A stretch of DNA of 41,969 bases from an uncultured Clostridiaceae bacterium (GTDB taxonomy: Bacteria; Bacillota; Clostridia; TANB77; CAG-465), in contig CANCXL010000001.1 in NCBI GenBank assembly GCA_947381905.1, forward strand, positions 1-41,969, read 5' to 3'. The notes beneath the pieces were generated by a model. That model was not told the DNA's origin. It saw nothing but the letters and a program-made list of their open reading frames with translations, and did not search any database. Every line of letters begins with the position of its first letter. Position 1 is the stretch's first letter. Made by a program: the position numbers and the translations under genes. Shown here piece by piece: positions 8,709 to 16,384 of the stretch.

Positions 8709-8737
8709 ATAAGAGCAAAGTTTATCTTTGCTCTTAT
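8709..8737 (-). terminator. Terminator of the DUF308 gene
   Basis: A perfect 12-bp stem (8709-8720 with 8726-8737) with a 5-base loop includes the minus-strand stop codon and is followed on that strand by a T run. Confidence 0.85.
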
Positions 8738-9270
8738 GCTTTTAATAAAAGGAAAATTGACTCAACAATGTTTCCTATTTCTGTAACAAGTAATATTAAA
8801 CCTGCAATAGTTGTTACTGCAACAATTGATGCAAATGGGTTTAATAACATTACTAAACCAAAAATTAAATGTAAAATTGAACTTATTAGCATTATTGACC
8901 ATGTTGGTGAAGATACTGATTTTAAGTTAAATGAAAATTGAAATTTAATTATGAATTGTATAACAAGCCATGCTCCAACAATTATTGCTAAAAATTCATT
9001 TAAAATATTTGGTTTAAAGATTAAAAATAATCCTATAATTGCATATAATGTTCCTTCTATTAATTCTGTACTCATAGCTTTAAATTCTTTATTAGATGTA
9101 AAATATGATACCATATGGATAATTCCTACTAGTGCCATAAATACTCCAATAACAATTACTATAAAGTTAAGTGATGCTTCTGGCTTAAAAATTAAAAACA
9201 TAGAAAATATTATTAGTAATATAGAAGTTGCAATAGATGTTTTTTCATAGTTTTTTATATTATCTACCAT
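8734..9270 (-). CDS. HdeD/DUF308-family membrane protein
   Basis: A 178-residue integral membrane protein with six hydrophobic segments arranged as three two-helix units, each containing a G.xxL.xxP-like turn (LIFKPEASLNF, LIFKPNILNEF, LLNPFASI). This three-fold repeat is the hallmark of the DUF308 family, whose best-known member is the E. coli acid-resistance protein HdeD; the function in Firmicutes is not established. AAGGAGG lies 9 bases before the ATG. It is a single-gene unit, convergent with the glycosylase-like gene and divergent from the phosphatase gene. Confidence 0.88.
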   Translation of the reverse strand: MVDNIKNYEKTSIATSILLIIFSMFLIFKPEASLNFIVIVIGVFMALVGIIHMVSYFTSNKEFKAMSTELIEGTLYAIIGLFLIFKPNILNEFLAIIVGAWLVIQFIIKFQFSFNLKSVSSPTWSIMLISSILHLIFGLVMLLNPFASIVAVTTIAGLILLVTEIGNIVESIFLLLKA

Positions 9271-9419
9271 ATATTTCCCTCCTTATTATTTTAATTTATA
9301 TTATCATAACTAAGTAAAATATTCAAGAATATTTATATGTACAAATTGCTTGATTGTGTCATAAATATTATGCTACAAATTTACACATAATATTTACAGT
9401 TATGTAAAACCTTATATAA

Positions 9420-9448
9420 TTGACTTTAATGGTTAAATGTGATAAGAT
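9420..9448 (+). promoter_or_regulatory. Promoter for the phosphatase-rpiB operon
   Basis: TTGACT, 17 bases and TAAGAT lie 33 bases before the ATG at 9481. Confidence 0.65.
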
Positions 9449-9480
9449 TATTTTGATTATTTTATGGAGGAATATAATAA

Positions 9481-9939
9481 ATGAAAGGAATTATGTTTGT
9501 GTGTACAGGAAACATCTGTAGAAGTGCAATGGCACACCAATATATGCAAAAAAGACTATATGATTTGCAAAGAGAAAATGAAATCTTTGTTTCTTCATGT
9601 GGAACTTCCGCTCAAACTGGTGATATTTCTACTCAAAATGCAATTATGGTTATGAAAAACTATGATGTGGATTTAGTTAAACATAGAGCTACAAGTATGT
9701 TTGATATTGATGTAGAAAACTATGATTTGATTCTTTGCATGACAGAAGCACATAAATTTAATTTTTTAACATATTTTCCTAAAATGAATGGAAAAGTATT
9801 CACACTTAAAGAATATGTCTATGGAGAAAATGAAAAAAATATTAACATATCAGATCCATGGGGATATGACATAAAGGTCTATAGTAGTTGTGCAAAAGAA
9901 ATTGTTGATTGTGTGGATAAACTTCTAGAGAAAATATAA
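9481..9939 (+). CDS. Low-molecular-weight protein-tyrosine phosphatase
   Basis: A 152-residue cytoplasmic phosphatase of the arsenate-reductase-like fold. The P-loop VCTGNICRS (residues 7-15) has the catalytic CxxxxxR with Cys8 and Arg14, and the general-acid loop is SDPWGYD near residue 122. The length is normal for the family. In Gram-positive bacteria these enzymes dephosphorylate protein arginine or tyrosine residues; which one is not decidable here. It heads a run of genes (rpiB, TagO-like, yqeY) with gaps of 13, -17 and 39 bases. GGAGG lies 10 bases before the start. Confidence 0.93.
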   Translation: MKGIMFVCTGNICRSAMAHQYMQKRLYDLQRENEIFVSSCGTSAQTGDISTQNAIMVMKNYDVDLVKHRATSMFDIDVENYDLILCMTEAHKFNFLTYFPKMNGKVFTLKEYVYGENEKNINISDPWGYDIKVYSSCAKEIVDCVDKLLEKI

Positions 9940-9952
9940 AGGAAGTGGATGT

Positions 9953-10420
9953 ATGATAGTAATCGGTTCTGATCACACTGGAATTGAGCTTAAAAAAAAG
10001 ATAATTGAACATTTAAAACTAAATAATATACAAGTAAAAGATGTTACTAATTTTGATGATCAATCTGGAGACGACTATCCAGATATTGCATATATAATTT
10101 GTAAAAATGTATTGAAAGAGGATGCTATGGGAATTGCAATCTGTGGTACAGGAATTGGTATTTCAATAGCATGTAATAAAATGCATGGAATAAGAGCTGC
10201 TGTATGTACAGATAAATATATGGCTCAGATGACTAGACAAGATAATAATGCAAATGTTTTATGTTTGGGATCAAGACTTGAAAATACAAAAGTAATTGAG
10301 ATTGTTGATGAATATTTAAATACTGAATTTGCAGGAGGAAGACATCAAAGAAGAGTAGATAAAATTCATAGAATTGAGCAATGTCAAAAGGATGGTGTAG
10401 AATATGGCGATAGTATATAG
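9953..10420 (+). CDS. rpiB: Ribose-5-phosphate isomerase B
   Basis: A 155-residue enzyme that interconverts ribose-5-phosphate and ribulose-5-phosphate in the pentose phosphate pathway. The start IGSDHTGIELK and the loop GIAICGTGIGISIACNK are the RpiB/LacAB signatures; the substrate-binding H..R pattern near the end (GGRHQRRVDKI) is present. The catalytic cysteine is expected at the C of AICGTGIG. AAGGAAG lies before the ATG. Its 3' end overlaps the next start by 17 bases, implying translational coupling. Confidence 0.94.
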   Translation: MIVIGSDHTGIELKKKIIEHLKLNNIQVKDVTNFDDQSGDDYPDIAYIICKNVLKEDAMGIAICGTGIGISIACNKMHGIRAAVCTDKYMAQMTRQDNNANVLCLGSRLENTKVIEIVDEYLNTEFAGGRHQRRVDKIHRIEQCQKDGVEYGDSI

Positions 10421-11477
10421 TATAACAATAATCGCTTTTATATGTTGCTTATTAATGACACCTTTTGTAATTTCTATGTGTAAAAAACATGGGCTTGTAG
10501 ATGTTCCTAAAGATAGTAGAAGAGTACATTCTAAACCAATGCCAAGATGTGGAGGAATCGCTATATTTGCTTCATCTATGATTGGATTACTTATATACTA
10601 TTTGCTTACTAAAGATATACCATCAATTGCGTTTAACATGCAGTTTGTTGGATATTTGATTGGAGCAATATTAATATTTGCTATGGGAATAATAGATGAT
10701 ATATTTACGTTAAGAGCAAAATATAAATTCGTCTTTGAGCTTGCATCGATTCTTGTTGTATATTTTTTTGGAATAAGAATAGAGAGTATAGGAAATTTAA
10801 ACTTAGGATTCATGTCTTTACCAATTACATTTTTATGGATAATTACAGTGCAAAATGCAATGAACTTAATAGATGGTCTTGATGGGTTGGCGGCTGGAAT
10901 TACTTCAATATCTGCTCTATCATTTTTAATGCTTTTTATTTCAACATCAACAAGTTTAGAAGCAATTATAATAACAGCAGCTATTGTTGGCGCAGGTGTA
11001 GGATTTTTACCATATAATTTTAATCCTGCAAAGACATTTATGGGAGATTGTAGTTCTAACTTTTTGGGATTTACAATGGCTACAGTAACAATACTAGGAT
11101 TTTCAAGAGGATATACATCAGTTGAATATTTAGCACCAGTTTTAATTCTTGGTGTACCTATATTTGATACTATTTTTGCAATGGTAAGACGTGCTGTAAA
11201 AAGAAGACCTTTATTTGCACCTGATGGTGGACATGTTCACCATAGATTAATTAAAGCTGGATTTACACAACGTCAAGCAGTACTTATATTATATACAATT
11301 ACAAGTACACTTTGCATTATAGCAGTATCATTAATAACAATGGATATTTGGAAACTTGTTTTGCTTATAGCTATGTCTACAATATTTATTACACTATGGC
11401 TTGCAAGTATGATCAAGTCAAGAGATGTTAAAGGTGATGAAACAGTAAATAATAATTTTAAGGCAAATAATCCTTAA
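10404..11477 (+). CDS. Undecaprenyl-phosphate N-acetylhexosamine-1-phosphate transferase (TagO/WecA family)
   Basis: A 357-residue polytopic membrane enzyme with about ten hydrophobic segments. It transfers a sugar-1-phosphate from a UDP-sugar to undecaprenyl phosphate, starting wall teichoic acid or other surface-polymer synthesis. Diagnostic motifs are PRCGGIAIF near residue 48, the aspartates in IIDDIFTL near 97, NLIDGLDGLAAG near 153, FMGDCSSNFLGF near 212 and the cytoplasmic HVHHRL loop near 291. The 17-base overlap with rpiB marks the same operon. TagO and WecA cannot be told apart from sequence alone. Confidence 0.92.
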   Translation: MAIVYSITIIAFICCLLMTPFVISMCKKHGLVDVPKDSRRVHSKPMPRCGGIAIFASSMIGLLIYYLLTKDIPSIAFNMQFVGYLIGAILIFAMGIIDDIFTLRAKYKFVFELASILVVYFFGIRIESIGNLNLGFMSLPITFLWIITVQNAMNLIDGLDGLAAGITSISALSFLMLFISTSTSLEAIIITAAIVGAGVGFLPYNFNPAKTFMGDCSSNFLGFTMATVTILGFSRGYTSVEYLAPVLILGVPIFDTIFAMVRRAVKRRPLFAPDGGHVHHRLIKAGFTQRQAVLILYTITSTLCIIAVSLITMDIWKLVLLIAMSTIFITLWLASMIKSRDVKGDETVNNNFKANNP

Positions 11478-11516
11478 ATTATTTCATATAATACTAATGA
11501 AGGGAGATAATATATA

Positions 11517-11960
11517 ATGAAAGAACAATTATTACAAGATTTAAAAGAGGCAATGAAAAATAAGGATACATTAAAAAAAGATACAATTACTATGCTTAGA
11601 GCAGCTATTCTTCAAGTAGAAAAAGATTCTCAAAAAACATTAAATGATGATGAAATTTGTGCTATAGTTGCAAAAGAAGTTAAAAAGAGAAAAGAATCTG
11701 TTAAAGAGTATGAAGATGCTGGAAGACAAGATATAGCAGATGGACTAAAAAGAGAAGTAGAAATTTTAACTAAATATTTACCAGAACAATTAAGCGAAGA
11801 TGAGATTAGAAAAATGGTAGAAGAAGCTATTGTAGAATCTGGTGCAGCTTCACCTAGAGATATGGGTAAAGTTATGGGGATATTAAGACCAAAAACCGCT
11901 GGAAAAGCTGATGGTAAACTAGTAAGTGATATAGTAAAAGAAAAACTTGCTAATATGTAG
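11517..11960 (+). CDS. GatB/YqeY domain protein
   Basis: A 147-residue helical protein with the full YqeY pattern: EAMKNKDTLKKDTITMLRAAI at the start, KEVKKRKESVKEYEDAGRQD in the middle, and the C-terminal YLPEQLSEDEI and MGKVMGILRPKTAGKADG motifs. The C-terminal half resembles the tRNA-binding tail of GatB amidotransferase. The stand-alone protein has no firmly known role, although tRNA-related activity is suspected. It ends the phosphatase-rpiB-TagO run and is followed directly by a terminator. Confidence 0.93.
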   Translation: MKEQLLQDLKEAMKNKDTLKKDTITMLRAAILQVEKDSQKTLNDDEICAIVAKEVKKRKESVKEYEDAGRQDIADGLKREVEILTKYLPEQLSEDEIRKMVEEAIVESGAASPRDMGKVMGILRPKTAGKADGKLVSDIVKEKLANM

Positions 11961-11963
11961 TAT

Positions 11964-11990
11964 AAAAAGCCAAGATAGTCTTGGCTTTTT
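11964..11990 (+). terminator. Terminator after the yqeY-like gene
   Basis: A 12-bp perfect stem (11964-11975 with 11979-11990) with a 3-base loop, its 3' side ending in five T residues. Confidence 0.9.
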
Positions 11991-12013
11991 ATTATGAGAA
12001 AGAGAGGAATAAA

Positions 12014-13255
12014 ATGAAAATATACAAAATAAACGATAATAAATTTAAGAGTATATATATATCATATAATTTTACTATGCCAGTAGAGTCAAATGATATA
12101 TTTTCAAATAATTCAGTTCTTGGCGCACTAATGGCAAAAAGCTCAATGAAATTTCCAAATCAAAAAGAAATAGAAAGATATTTAAATGGGCTATATGGTG
12201 CAAGCTACGATGTAAATGTAGAAAAGTTTGGGGATTTATATAATTTAGAATTTAGAGCGGAAGTTATAAATAAAAAATTCTTGCCAGAAAAGGAAGATGT
12301 TTTAGAAGACATGCTATCATTTATTAGCTCTATGATTTATGAACCTGCAGATTGGACTATAGAAAATATTTCAAGGGAAAAGGAGTTTATTCTAGAGAGG
12401 ATAAATGAGAGAAAAGACGAAAAATTAAAATATGGTGTTCAAAAAATGGAAGAATTGCTTTGTGGAGGAGAACCTTTTGGCAACTTTTTATTTGGAAATG
12501 TGGAAGATGTATTAAAAATAGATAAAAATATATTGATAGATTCATATAAAAAATTAATTTATGCACCAGTAACAATTATTGTATCTGGAAATCTAGATGG
12601 ATATGATAATATAGATGAGTTATTTAATAAATATTTTAAAAATAAAATTAAATCAAATGATATATGTGCATTAGATTATAATACTAGAAAAAATAATGAT
12701 ATAAAATTTGAAGAAGTAAAAGAAGAACAAGATACAACACAAAGTATATTATCTCTTGGATTTAAAGTTATAGATTCTTCTATGGAAGATTTTTATGCTT
12801 TAAATTTATATAATGCTATACTTGGTACAACACCTTCTTCTAAATTGTTTCAAAATGTAAGAGAAAAAGAGTCGCTTGCCTATACAGTAAGATCTAGATA
12901 CTATAGATTTAAAAGTATGCTTGTAATTTATGCTGGAATAAATAAAGAAAATTATACTAAAGCTGTTGACTTGATTAAAGAGCAGATTGAAAGTATGAAA
13001 AAAGGAGAAATAACAACTGAAGAGTTTACAAGTGCCAAAGATAGCTTAATGGCTGATTTAAATGAGTGGAAAGATTCAAAAGTTGCCATGGCTAAAATGG
13101 TGTTTTCTAATATAATAGCATATAATGATTCTAATATTACAATCGATCAAATGAGAGAAAACATAAATAAAGTAACATTAGAAGATGTTATAAGAGTGGC
13201 AAATAAAGTAAACTTAGAAAAAATCTTTTATTTAGGAGGTAGCACAAATGAATAA
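12014..13255 (+). CDS. M16-family peptidase-like protein, YfmF type (no zinc motif)
   Basis: A 413-residue protein of the insulinase/mitochondrial-processing-peptidase fold that lacks the HxxEH zinc site: the corresponding segment reads LGALMAKSSMKFPNQKEIERYL. The later halves keep the family's ILGTTPSSKLFQNVREKESLAYTVRS motif. It pairs with the next, zinc-containing gene, as in the YfmF/YfmH (YmfF/YmfH) pair of Bacillus, which other work ties to modification of elongation factor P. The start at 12014 follows AGAGAGG; the ATG at 11993 frame upstream would lie in the terminator hairpin. It overlaps the next gene by 8 bases. Confidence 0.88.
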   Translation: MKIYKINDNKFKSIYISYNFTMPVESNDIFSNNSVLGALMAKSSMKFPNQKEIERYLNGLYGASYDVNVEKFGDLYNLEFRAEVINKKFLPEKEDVLEDMLSFISSMIYEPADWTIENISREKEFILERINERKDEKLKYGVQKMEELLCGGEPFGNFLFGNVEDVLKIDKNILIDSYKKLIYAPVTIIVSGNLDGYDNIDELFNKYFKNKIKSNDICALDYNTRKNNDIKFEEVKEEQDTTQSILSLGFKVIDSSMEDFYALNLYNAILGTTPSSKLFQNVREKESLAYTVRSRYYRFKSMLVIYAGINKENYTKAVDLIKEQIESMKKGEITTEEFTSAKDSLMADLNEWKDSKVAMAKMVFSNIIAYNDSNITIDQMRENINKVTLEDVIRVANKVNLEKIFYLGGSTNE

Positions 13256-14540
13256 GATATCAGTTGAAGTGTCAGAAGAACTAGATGAAAGCACATTTTC
13301 TACAAAGCTAGATAATGGACTAGAAATATATATATGTAAAAAGAAAAATTTTACTAAAAAAATAGGTATGTTTGGAACTAAATATGGTTCTGTAGTAAAT
13401 GATTTTATAGATATAACTACTGGAAAAAGAATTAAAGTACCAGATGGAATTGCTCATTTTTTAGAACATAAATTGTTTGAAAAAGAAGGTGCAAATGCTT
13501 TAGATTTATTTTCTAAGATAGGTGTGTCATCTAATGCATATACCTCTTTTGATCAAACAGTATACTATTTTGAAACATCAGAAAAATTTGCTGAATCTAT
13601 CGCCATGCTTGTAAAACTAATTAAAGAACCATATTTTACTGATGAAAATGTTGAAAAGGAACAAGGAATTATTGGACAGGAAATAAGCATGTATGATGAT
13701 GATCCAAGCTTTATGGTATATTTTAATACATTAAAAGCTATGTATCAAAAAAATCCTGTACGAATAGATATTGCTGGAACAATAGAATCTATATCGCATA
13801 TAACAAAAGATTTATTATATACTTGTTATAATACTTTCTATAGTCCTCAAAACATGTTTTTTGTAGTAGTTGGGGATGTTGATATCGATGAGACAATAAA
13901 ACTAATTAAAGAGAATATGTCTAAATATGAAAAGGATAGAAAAGGTGAGAATAAAAAAATAGAAAAGTTTTATCAAATTGAGCCAGAAGAAATTGCTCAA
14001 AAACAAATTACACAAAAAATGGATGTGTATTTACCACAATTATGTATAGGATATAAACTAAATTTGTGTGATGGGTATGAAATTGCTAAAAATGAAATTA
14101 TAGTTAGTATTCTTTCAGATATGTATTTTTCTAAACAATCAGATTTTTTTGAAAATGAATATAATTTAGGAAGAGTAAATGATTCTATATATATGCAATA
14201 TGAAGGAAGCGAAACTTTTTCTCATGTATTAATCTCAACTACAACTACTGATGTGGACTTAGTAGAACAAGATATATTGACTTATATTAATAAAATAAAA
14301 AGTGAAGAAATAGATGAAGAGTTGTTTAATGTAATAAAGAGAAAGAAAATTGGTGAATCTATTCTTGCATCAGATAATTTAAATATTTGTTATAGGAGAT
14401 TGATTGATTCTATAATAGATAATACAAATGTTTATACAGATATAGAAGTTTTAAAGAACTTGAAAGCAAATGACTTGAAAGAATTTTTAAATAAATTAAG
14501 CGAGAAAAATCGCGTTACATCAAAAATAATAGCAAAATAA
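13248..14540 (+). CDS. M16-family zinc peptidase, YfmH type
   Basis: A 430-residue zinc peptidase. The inverted zinc site HFLEH is near residue 74 and the distal glutamate is expected in EQGIIGQEISMYDD near residue 145. The following AGTIESI region and the late lysine/arginine-rich half are typical of the family. AGGAGG precedes the ATG inside the upstream gene, with which it overlaps by 8 bases, so a heterodimer of one active and one inactive subunit is likely. Bacillus homologues were linked to EF-P 5-aminopentanol modification, but no efp gene is visible here to confirm that. Confidence 0.9.
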   Translation: MNKISVEVSEELDESTFSTKLDNGLEIYICKKKNFTKKIGMFGTKYGSVVNDFIDITTGKRIKVPDGIAHFLEHKLFEKEGANALDLFSKIGVSSNAYTSFDQTVYYFETSEKFAESIAMLVKLIKEPYFTDENVEKEQGIIGQEISMYDDDPSFMVYFNTLKAMYQKNPVRIDIAGTIESISHITKDLLYTCYNTFYSPQNMFFVVVGDVDIDETIKLIKENMSKYEKDRKGENKKIEKFYQIEPEEIAQKQITQKMDVYLPQLCIGYKLNLCDGYEIAKNEIIVSILSDMYFSKQSDFFENEYNLGRVNDSIYMQYEGSETFSHVLISTTTTDVDLVEQDILTYINKIKSEEIDEELFNVIKRKKIGESILASDNLNICYRRLIDSIIDNTNVYTDIEVLKNLKANDLKEFLNKLSEKNRVTSKIIAK

Positions 14541-14605
14541 ATAGAATAATATTGGCACAATAATAGTTGAAAATATATGGCATAAACTATTCTTGATGGG
14601 GTACA

Positions 14606-14624
14606 TTGTCGAAACTTGCGATGA
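14606..14624 (+). promoter_or_regulatory. Spo0A-box-like motif (copy 1)
   Basis: TTGTCGAAACTTGCGATGA contains an exact TGTCGAA Spo0A box followed by a degenerate second half. It lies 29 bases upstream of the -35 box of the Spo0E-like gene. Copies 2 (15762-15780) and 3 (35955-35972) share the TGTCGAAA..(T/C)GCGA(T/C)GA layout. Confidence 0.65.
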
Positions 14625-14643
14625 GTTTTCATGCAAAACTCAT
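14621..14643. repeat. 9-bp inverted repeat next to the -35 box
   Basis: ATGAGTTTT and its exact complement AAAACTCAT are separated by 5 bases. The repeat overlaps the end of the Spo0A-like motif and touches the first base of the -35 box, which suits an operator; no regulator is identified. Confidence 0.55.
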
Positions 14644-14671
14644 TGACTAATTGAGAAGATAATGGTATAAA
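14643..14671 (+). promoter_or_regulatory. Promoter for the Spo0E-like gene
   Basis: TTGACT, 17 bases and TATAAA, 24 bases before the ATG at 14696. Confidence 0.7.
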
Positions 14672-14695
14672 TAGAAAAAAAGAGGAGATATTTGT

Positions 14696-14845
14696 ATGAT
14701 TATAGAAAAAATAGACGAATTAAAACAAAAATTAGATTTACAAATAGAACAAGGATGTCCATATGATGTTATACTTAAAACAAGTAGAGATATTGATGAG
14801 TTATTAGCGCAATATTATTTAGAAGAAATTAAGAATATCACTTAA
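14696..14845 (+). CDS. Spo0E-like aspartyl-phosphate phosphatase (49 aa)
   Basis: A 49-residue protein below the size normally tracked by gene finders. It is two helices with the pattern IDELKQKLD at residues 6-14 and the core SRDIDELLAQYY at residues 30-41, which matches the Spo0E family signature SxxLDxLIxxYY. Family members dephosphorylate Spo0A~P and so delay sporulation. AGAGGAG lies 9 bases before the ATG. A TGTCGAA box sits upstream, which would allow feedback control by Spo0A itself. Its last 27 bases overlap the end of the convergent minus-strand gene, with no terminator between. Confidence 0.75.
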   Translation: MIIEKIDELKQKLDLQIEQGCPYDVILKTSRDIDELLAQYYLEEIKNIT

Positions 14846-15148
14846 ATTTACATTAAGGAGTATTAGACCAAGAATTATAATTAATGCATAGTTTTTTTCA
14901 GATTGCATGAAAAGCAATATTATTAATCCAATTATAATTAAGTCGTCAACTTCTAAATTTAAACCAAATAAAGAGAGTGAGTGTGAGTCGTTGTGTGTCT
15001 TTTCGCACACTTCATTATTAAAAGGTATTGTATCATTATTTGATTCAATATCTTTTTTTACCTCATATTGGTTTGATGTATTAAAATTGTACATATTATT
15101 TGGATAATATGGTCTTCTATTATATGCAAAAAAATTAGGATAAAACAT
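14819..15148 (-). CDS. Unknown small membrane protein, third gene of the minus-strand triplet
   Basis: A 109-residue protein with a polar, tyrosine/asparagine/proline-rich first half (MFYPNFFAYNRRPYYPNNMY) and a hydrophobic C-terminal third (LIIIGLIILLF and ALIIILGLILLNV) that could form two membrane segments. I do not recognise a family; the composition recalls small clostridial spore-associated proteins, which is only an impression. The start at 15148 was preferred because the upstream gene stops one base before it (TAG-T-ATG), giving translational coupling, and GGTAGTGAG serves as a weak ribosome binding site. Confidence 0.65.
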   Translation of the reverse strand: MFYPNFFAYNRRPYYPNNMYNFNTSNQYEVKKDIESNNDTIPFNNEVCEKTHNDSHSLSLFGLNLEVDDLIIIGLIILLFMQSEKNYALIIILGLILLNVNLSDILNFF

Positions 15149-15149
15149 A

Positions 15150-15542
15150 CTACTCACTACCTTTATTTGAAAAACTTTCAATAATTGATATTACGCTAAG
15201 AATAGTTAAATAATCACTCATCTTATCTTGTCTTGATTTCCTTAAAAAAGGTTTAAGAGACATAAGTAAGTCTTTTTGAGGGGTGTTACTATTCATTGCA
15301 CTCATTATCTTTTGTATTTTTAAGAAGATACTTGGATCTATATTAAATCCTGAATCATCATTATTATTAGATGTTTTTTCGTTTTCATTGCCATTATCTT
15401 TTTTATTTAAGGTATTAAGCAATGAGGAAAAATCTGGACTAGTATTTGCTGTGTTATCTGAAGTATTAGGATTATCATTTCCCATTTTTTCTTGTATGCT
15501 AGCAATAAGGTTGTTTAATGCATCTTTATTTTCTTCATTCAT
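15150..15542 (-). CDS. Unknown protein, second gene of the minus-strand triplet
   Basis: A 130-residue hydrophilic protein. Residues 1-70 are rich in asparagine, aspartate, serine and glutamate and look disordered; residues 70-130 look helical (FLKIQKIMSAMN, DLLMSLKPFLRKSRQDKMSDYLTILSVISIIESF). No signal peptide. It is coupled on both sides: the gene before it ends with TAA one base before its ATG, and its own TAG lies one base before the next ATG. I cannot name a family. Confidence 0.65.
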   Translation of the reverse strand: MNEENKDALNNLIASIQEKMGNDNPNTSDNTANTSPDFSSLLNTLNKKDNGNENEKTSNNNDDSGFNIDPSIFLKIQKIMSAMNSNTPQKDLLMSLKPFLRKSRQDKMSDYLTILSVISIIESFSNKGSE

Positions 15543-15543
15543 A

Positions 15544-15705
15544 TTATTTATTTTTATTATTCATGCCAAACATTTTTGCTAAATTATTTAAATCATTGCT
15601 AGACATATTTTGTACCATTCTTGTTACTTGTTCTATCTTATCTTTATCTAAGTTTCCAAGCATGCTCATAAGTTTTTGATTTAATTCGTTATTGTTATCA
15701 TTCAT
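15544..15705 (-). CDS. Unknown 53-aa protein, first gene of the minus-strand triplet
   Basis: A small ORF of 53 residues, rich in asparagine, methionine and leucine (KLMSMLGNLDKDKIEQVTRM near the middle). Its second half resembles part of the next protein in composition. TAGGAG lies 8 bases before the ATG. The stop is followed by T-ATG of the next gene, exactly as between genes two and three. That repeated one-base spacing and a possible TATACT -10 box at 15734-15729 support a real three-gene operon. Confidence 0.6.
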   Translation of the reverse strand: MNDNNNELNQKLMSMLGNLDKDKIEQVTRMVQNMSSNDLNNLAKMFGMNNKNK

Positions 15706-15728
15706 ATTATCAACTCCTATATAGTTTA

Positions 15729-15734
15729 AGTATA
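15729..15734 (-). promoter_or_regulatory. Candidate -10 box for the minus-strand triplet
   Basis: TATACT on the minus strand, 23 bases before the ATG at 15705 and 28 bases downstream (on that strand) of Spo0A-like motif copy 2. No good -35 box is visible, as expected for an activator-dependent promoter. Confidence 0.4.
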
Positions 15735-15761
15735 TGCTATTTTTTTAACTTTGTGATTAAC

Positions 15762-15780
15762 TTGTCGAAAGTTGCGATGA
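15762..15780 (+). promoter_or_regulatory. Spo0A-box-like motif (copy 2) in a divergent control region
   Basis: TTGTCGAAAGTTGCGATGA differs from copy 1 in a single base. It lies 29 bases before the -35 box of the VirB4-like operon, the same distance as copy 1 from its promoter, and between two divergent operons, so it could act on both. Confidence 0.65.
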
Positions 15781-15798
15781 AAAATAAGTAAAAAAATG

Positions 15799-15827
15799 TT
15801 GACGCAAAGCAGAAATGGTGGTATAAG
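15799..15827 (+). promoter_or_regulatory. Promoter for the VirB4-like operon
   Basis: TTGACG, 17 bases and TATAAG, about 20 bases before the start region at 15848. Confidence 0.65.
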
Positions 15828-15847
15828 ATATACATGAAAAGGAGGGA

Positions 15848-16384
15848 GTGCATATTAAATATAATAATATTAAACAATTATATAATATTACATCTGTTGC
15901 AGATAAGTATATTTTTGTAAAAGAAAGAGATGTAATGAAAAAAGTATACTTATATGAAATAGAACCAGTTACATTTTTAAATTTTTCTATAGATATTCAA
16001 TCTAATATTTTAAATCTATATAACGAATTTCTTCGTGAATTAAATCTAAATTTTCAAATTTATATTTCAAATAAAAAGGTAAATATTCAAAACTATATAC
16101 AAAATATAAAACAAGCAATTAATAGTTTAGACAATCCAATTGTCCAAAATTTATCTGAAAGGTATGTAAACAGCATTTCTGAAGAACTAGAAAACCAATC
16201 TATTTTTACAACTAAATATTATATAGTAATATCTGTTAGTACAAATGAGGATATTAACATGGATAATGTGGATAACATTATATCAAAATTAAATTTTATA
16301 GGATGTAATGTTAATAAAATATGCGATAAAAATATATTAAAGAATATATTATATGAAAGTATAAATAAGGAGGTGATAGTATAG
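15848..16384 (+). CDS. VirB4 N-terminal-domain-like protein (separate subunit)
   Basis: A protein of about 176-178 residues. Residues 45-130 (FLRELNLNFQIYISNKKVNIQNYI, then FTTKYYIVISVS) follow the pattern of the N-terminal domain of TraC/TrsE/VirB4 ATPases, where a short helix-strand unit is followed by a long helical stretch and a conserved 'YYIV' strand. Here that domain is a separate gene directly before the ATPase. The start is unusual: GTG 15848 is only 2 bases after AAGGAGG, while an in-frame ATT at 15854 has ideal spacing of 8, and no ATG is suitably placed. It overlaps the next gene by 4 bases if that begins at 16381. The family assignment is by pattern only. Confidence 0.6.
   Translation: MHIKYNNIKQLYNITSVADKYIFVKERDVMKKVYLYEIEPVTFLNFSIDIQSNILNLYNEFLRELNLNFQIYISNKKVNIQNYIQNIKQAINSLDNPIVQNLSERYVNSISEELENQSIFTTKYYIVISVSTNEDINMDNVDNIISKLNFIGCNVNKICDKNILKNILYESINKEVIV
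16367..16383 (+). promoter_or_regulatory. Strong ribosome binding site before a candidate ATA start
   Basis: AAGGAGGTGAT, nearly the full complement of the 16S rRNA tail, lies 7 bases before ATA 16381, which opens the VirB4-like frame and overlaps the previous TAG. Confidence 0.5.

Noticed and set aside
8690-9250. Plus-strand ORFs opposite the DUF308 gene
   Set aside because: They are mirror frames of a convincing membrane-protein gene with a ribosome binding site and terminator on the minus strand, and they lack such signals.
14562-14591. Terminator after the M16 peptidase pair
   Set aside because: AATAGTT and AACTATT can pair, but the loop is 16 bases long and no T run follows.
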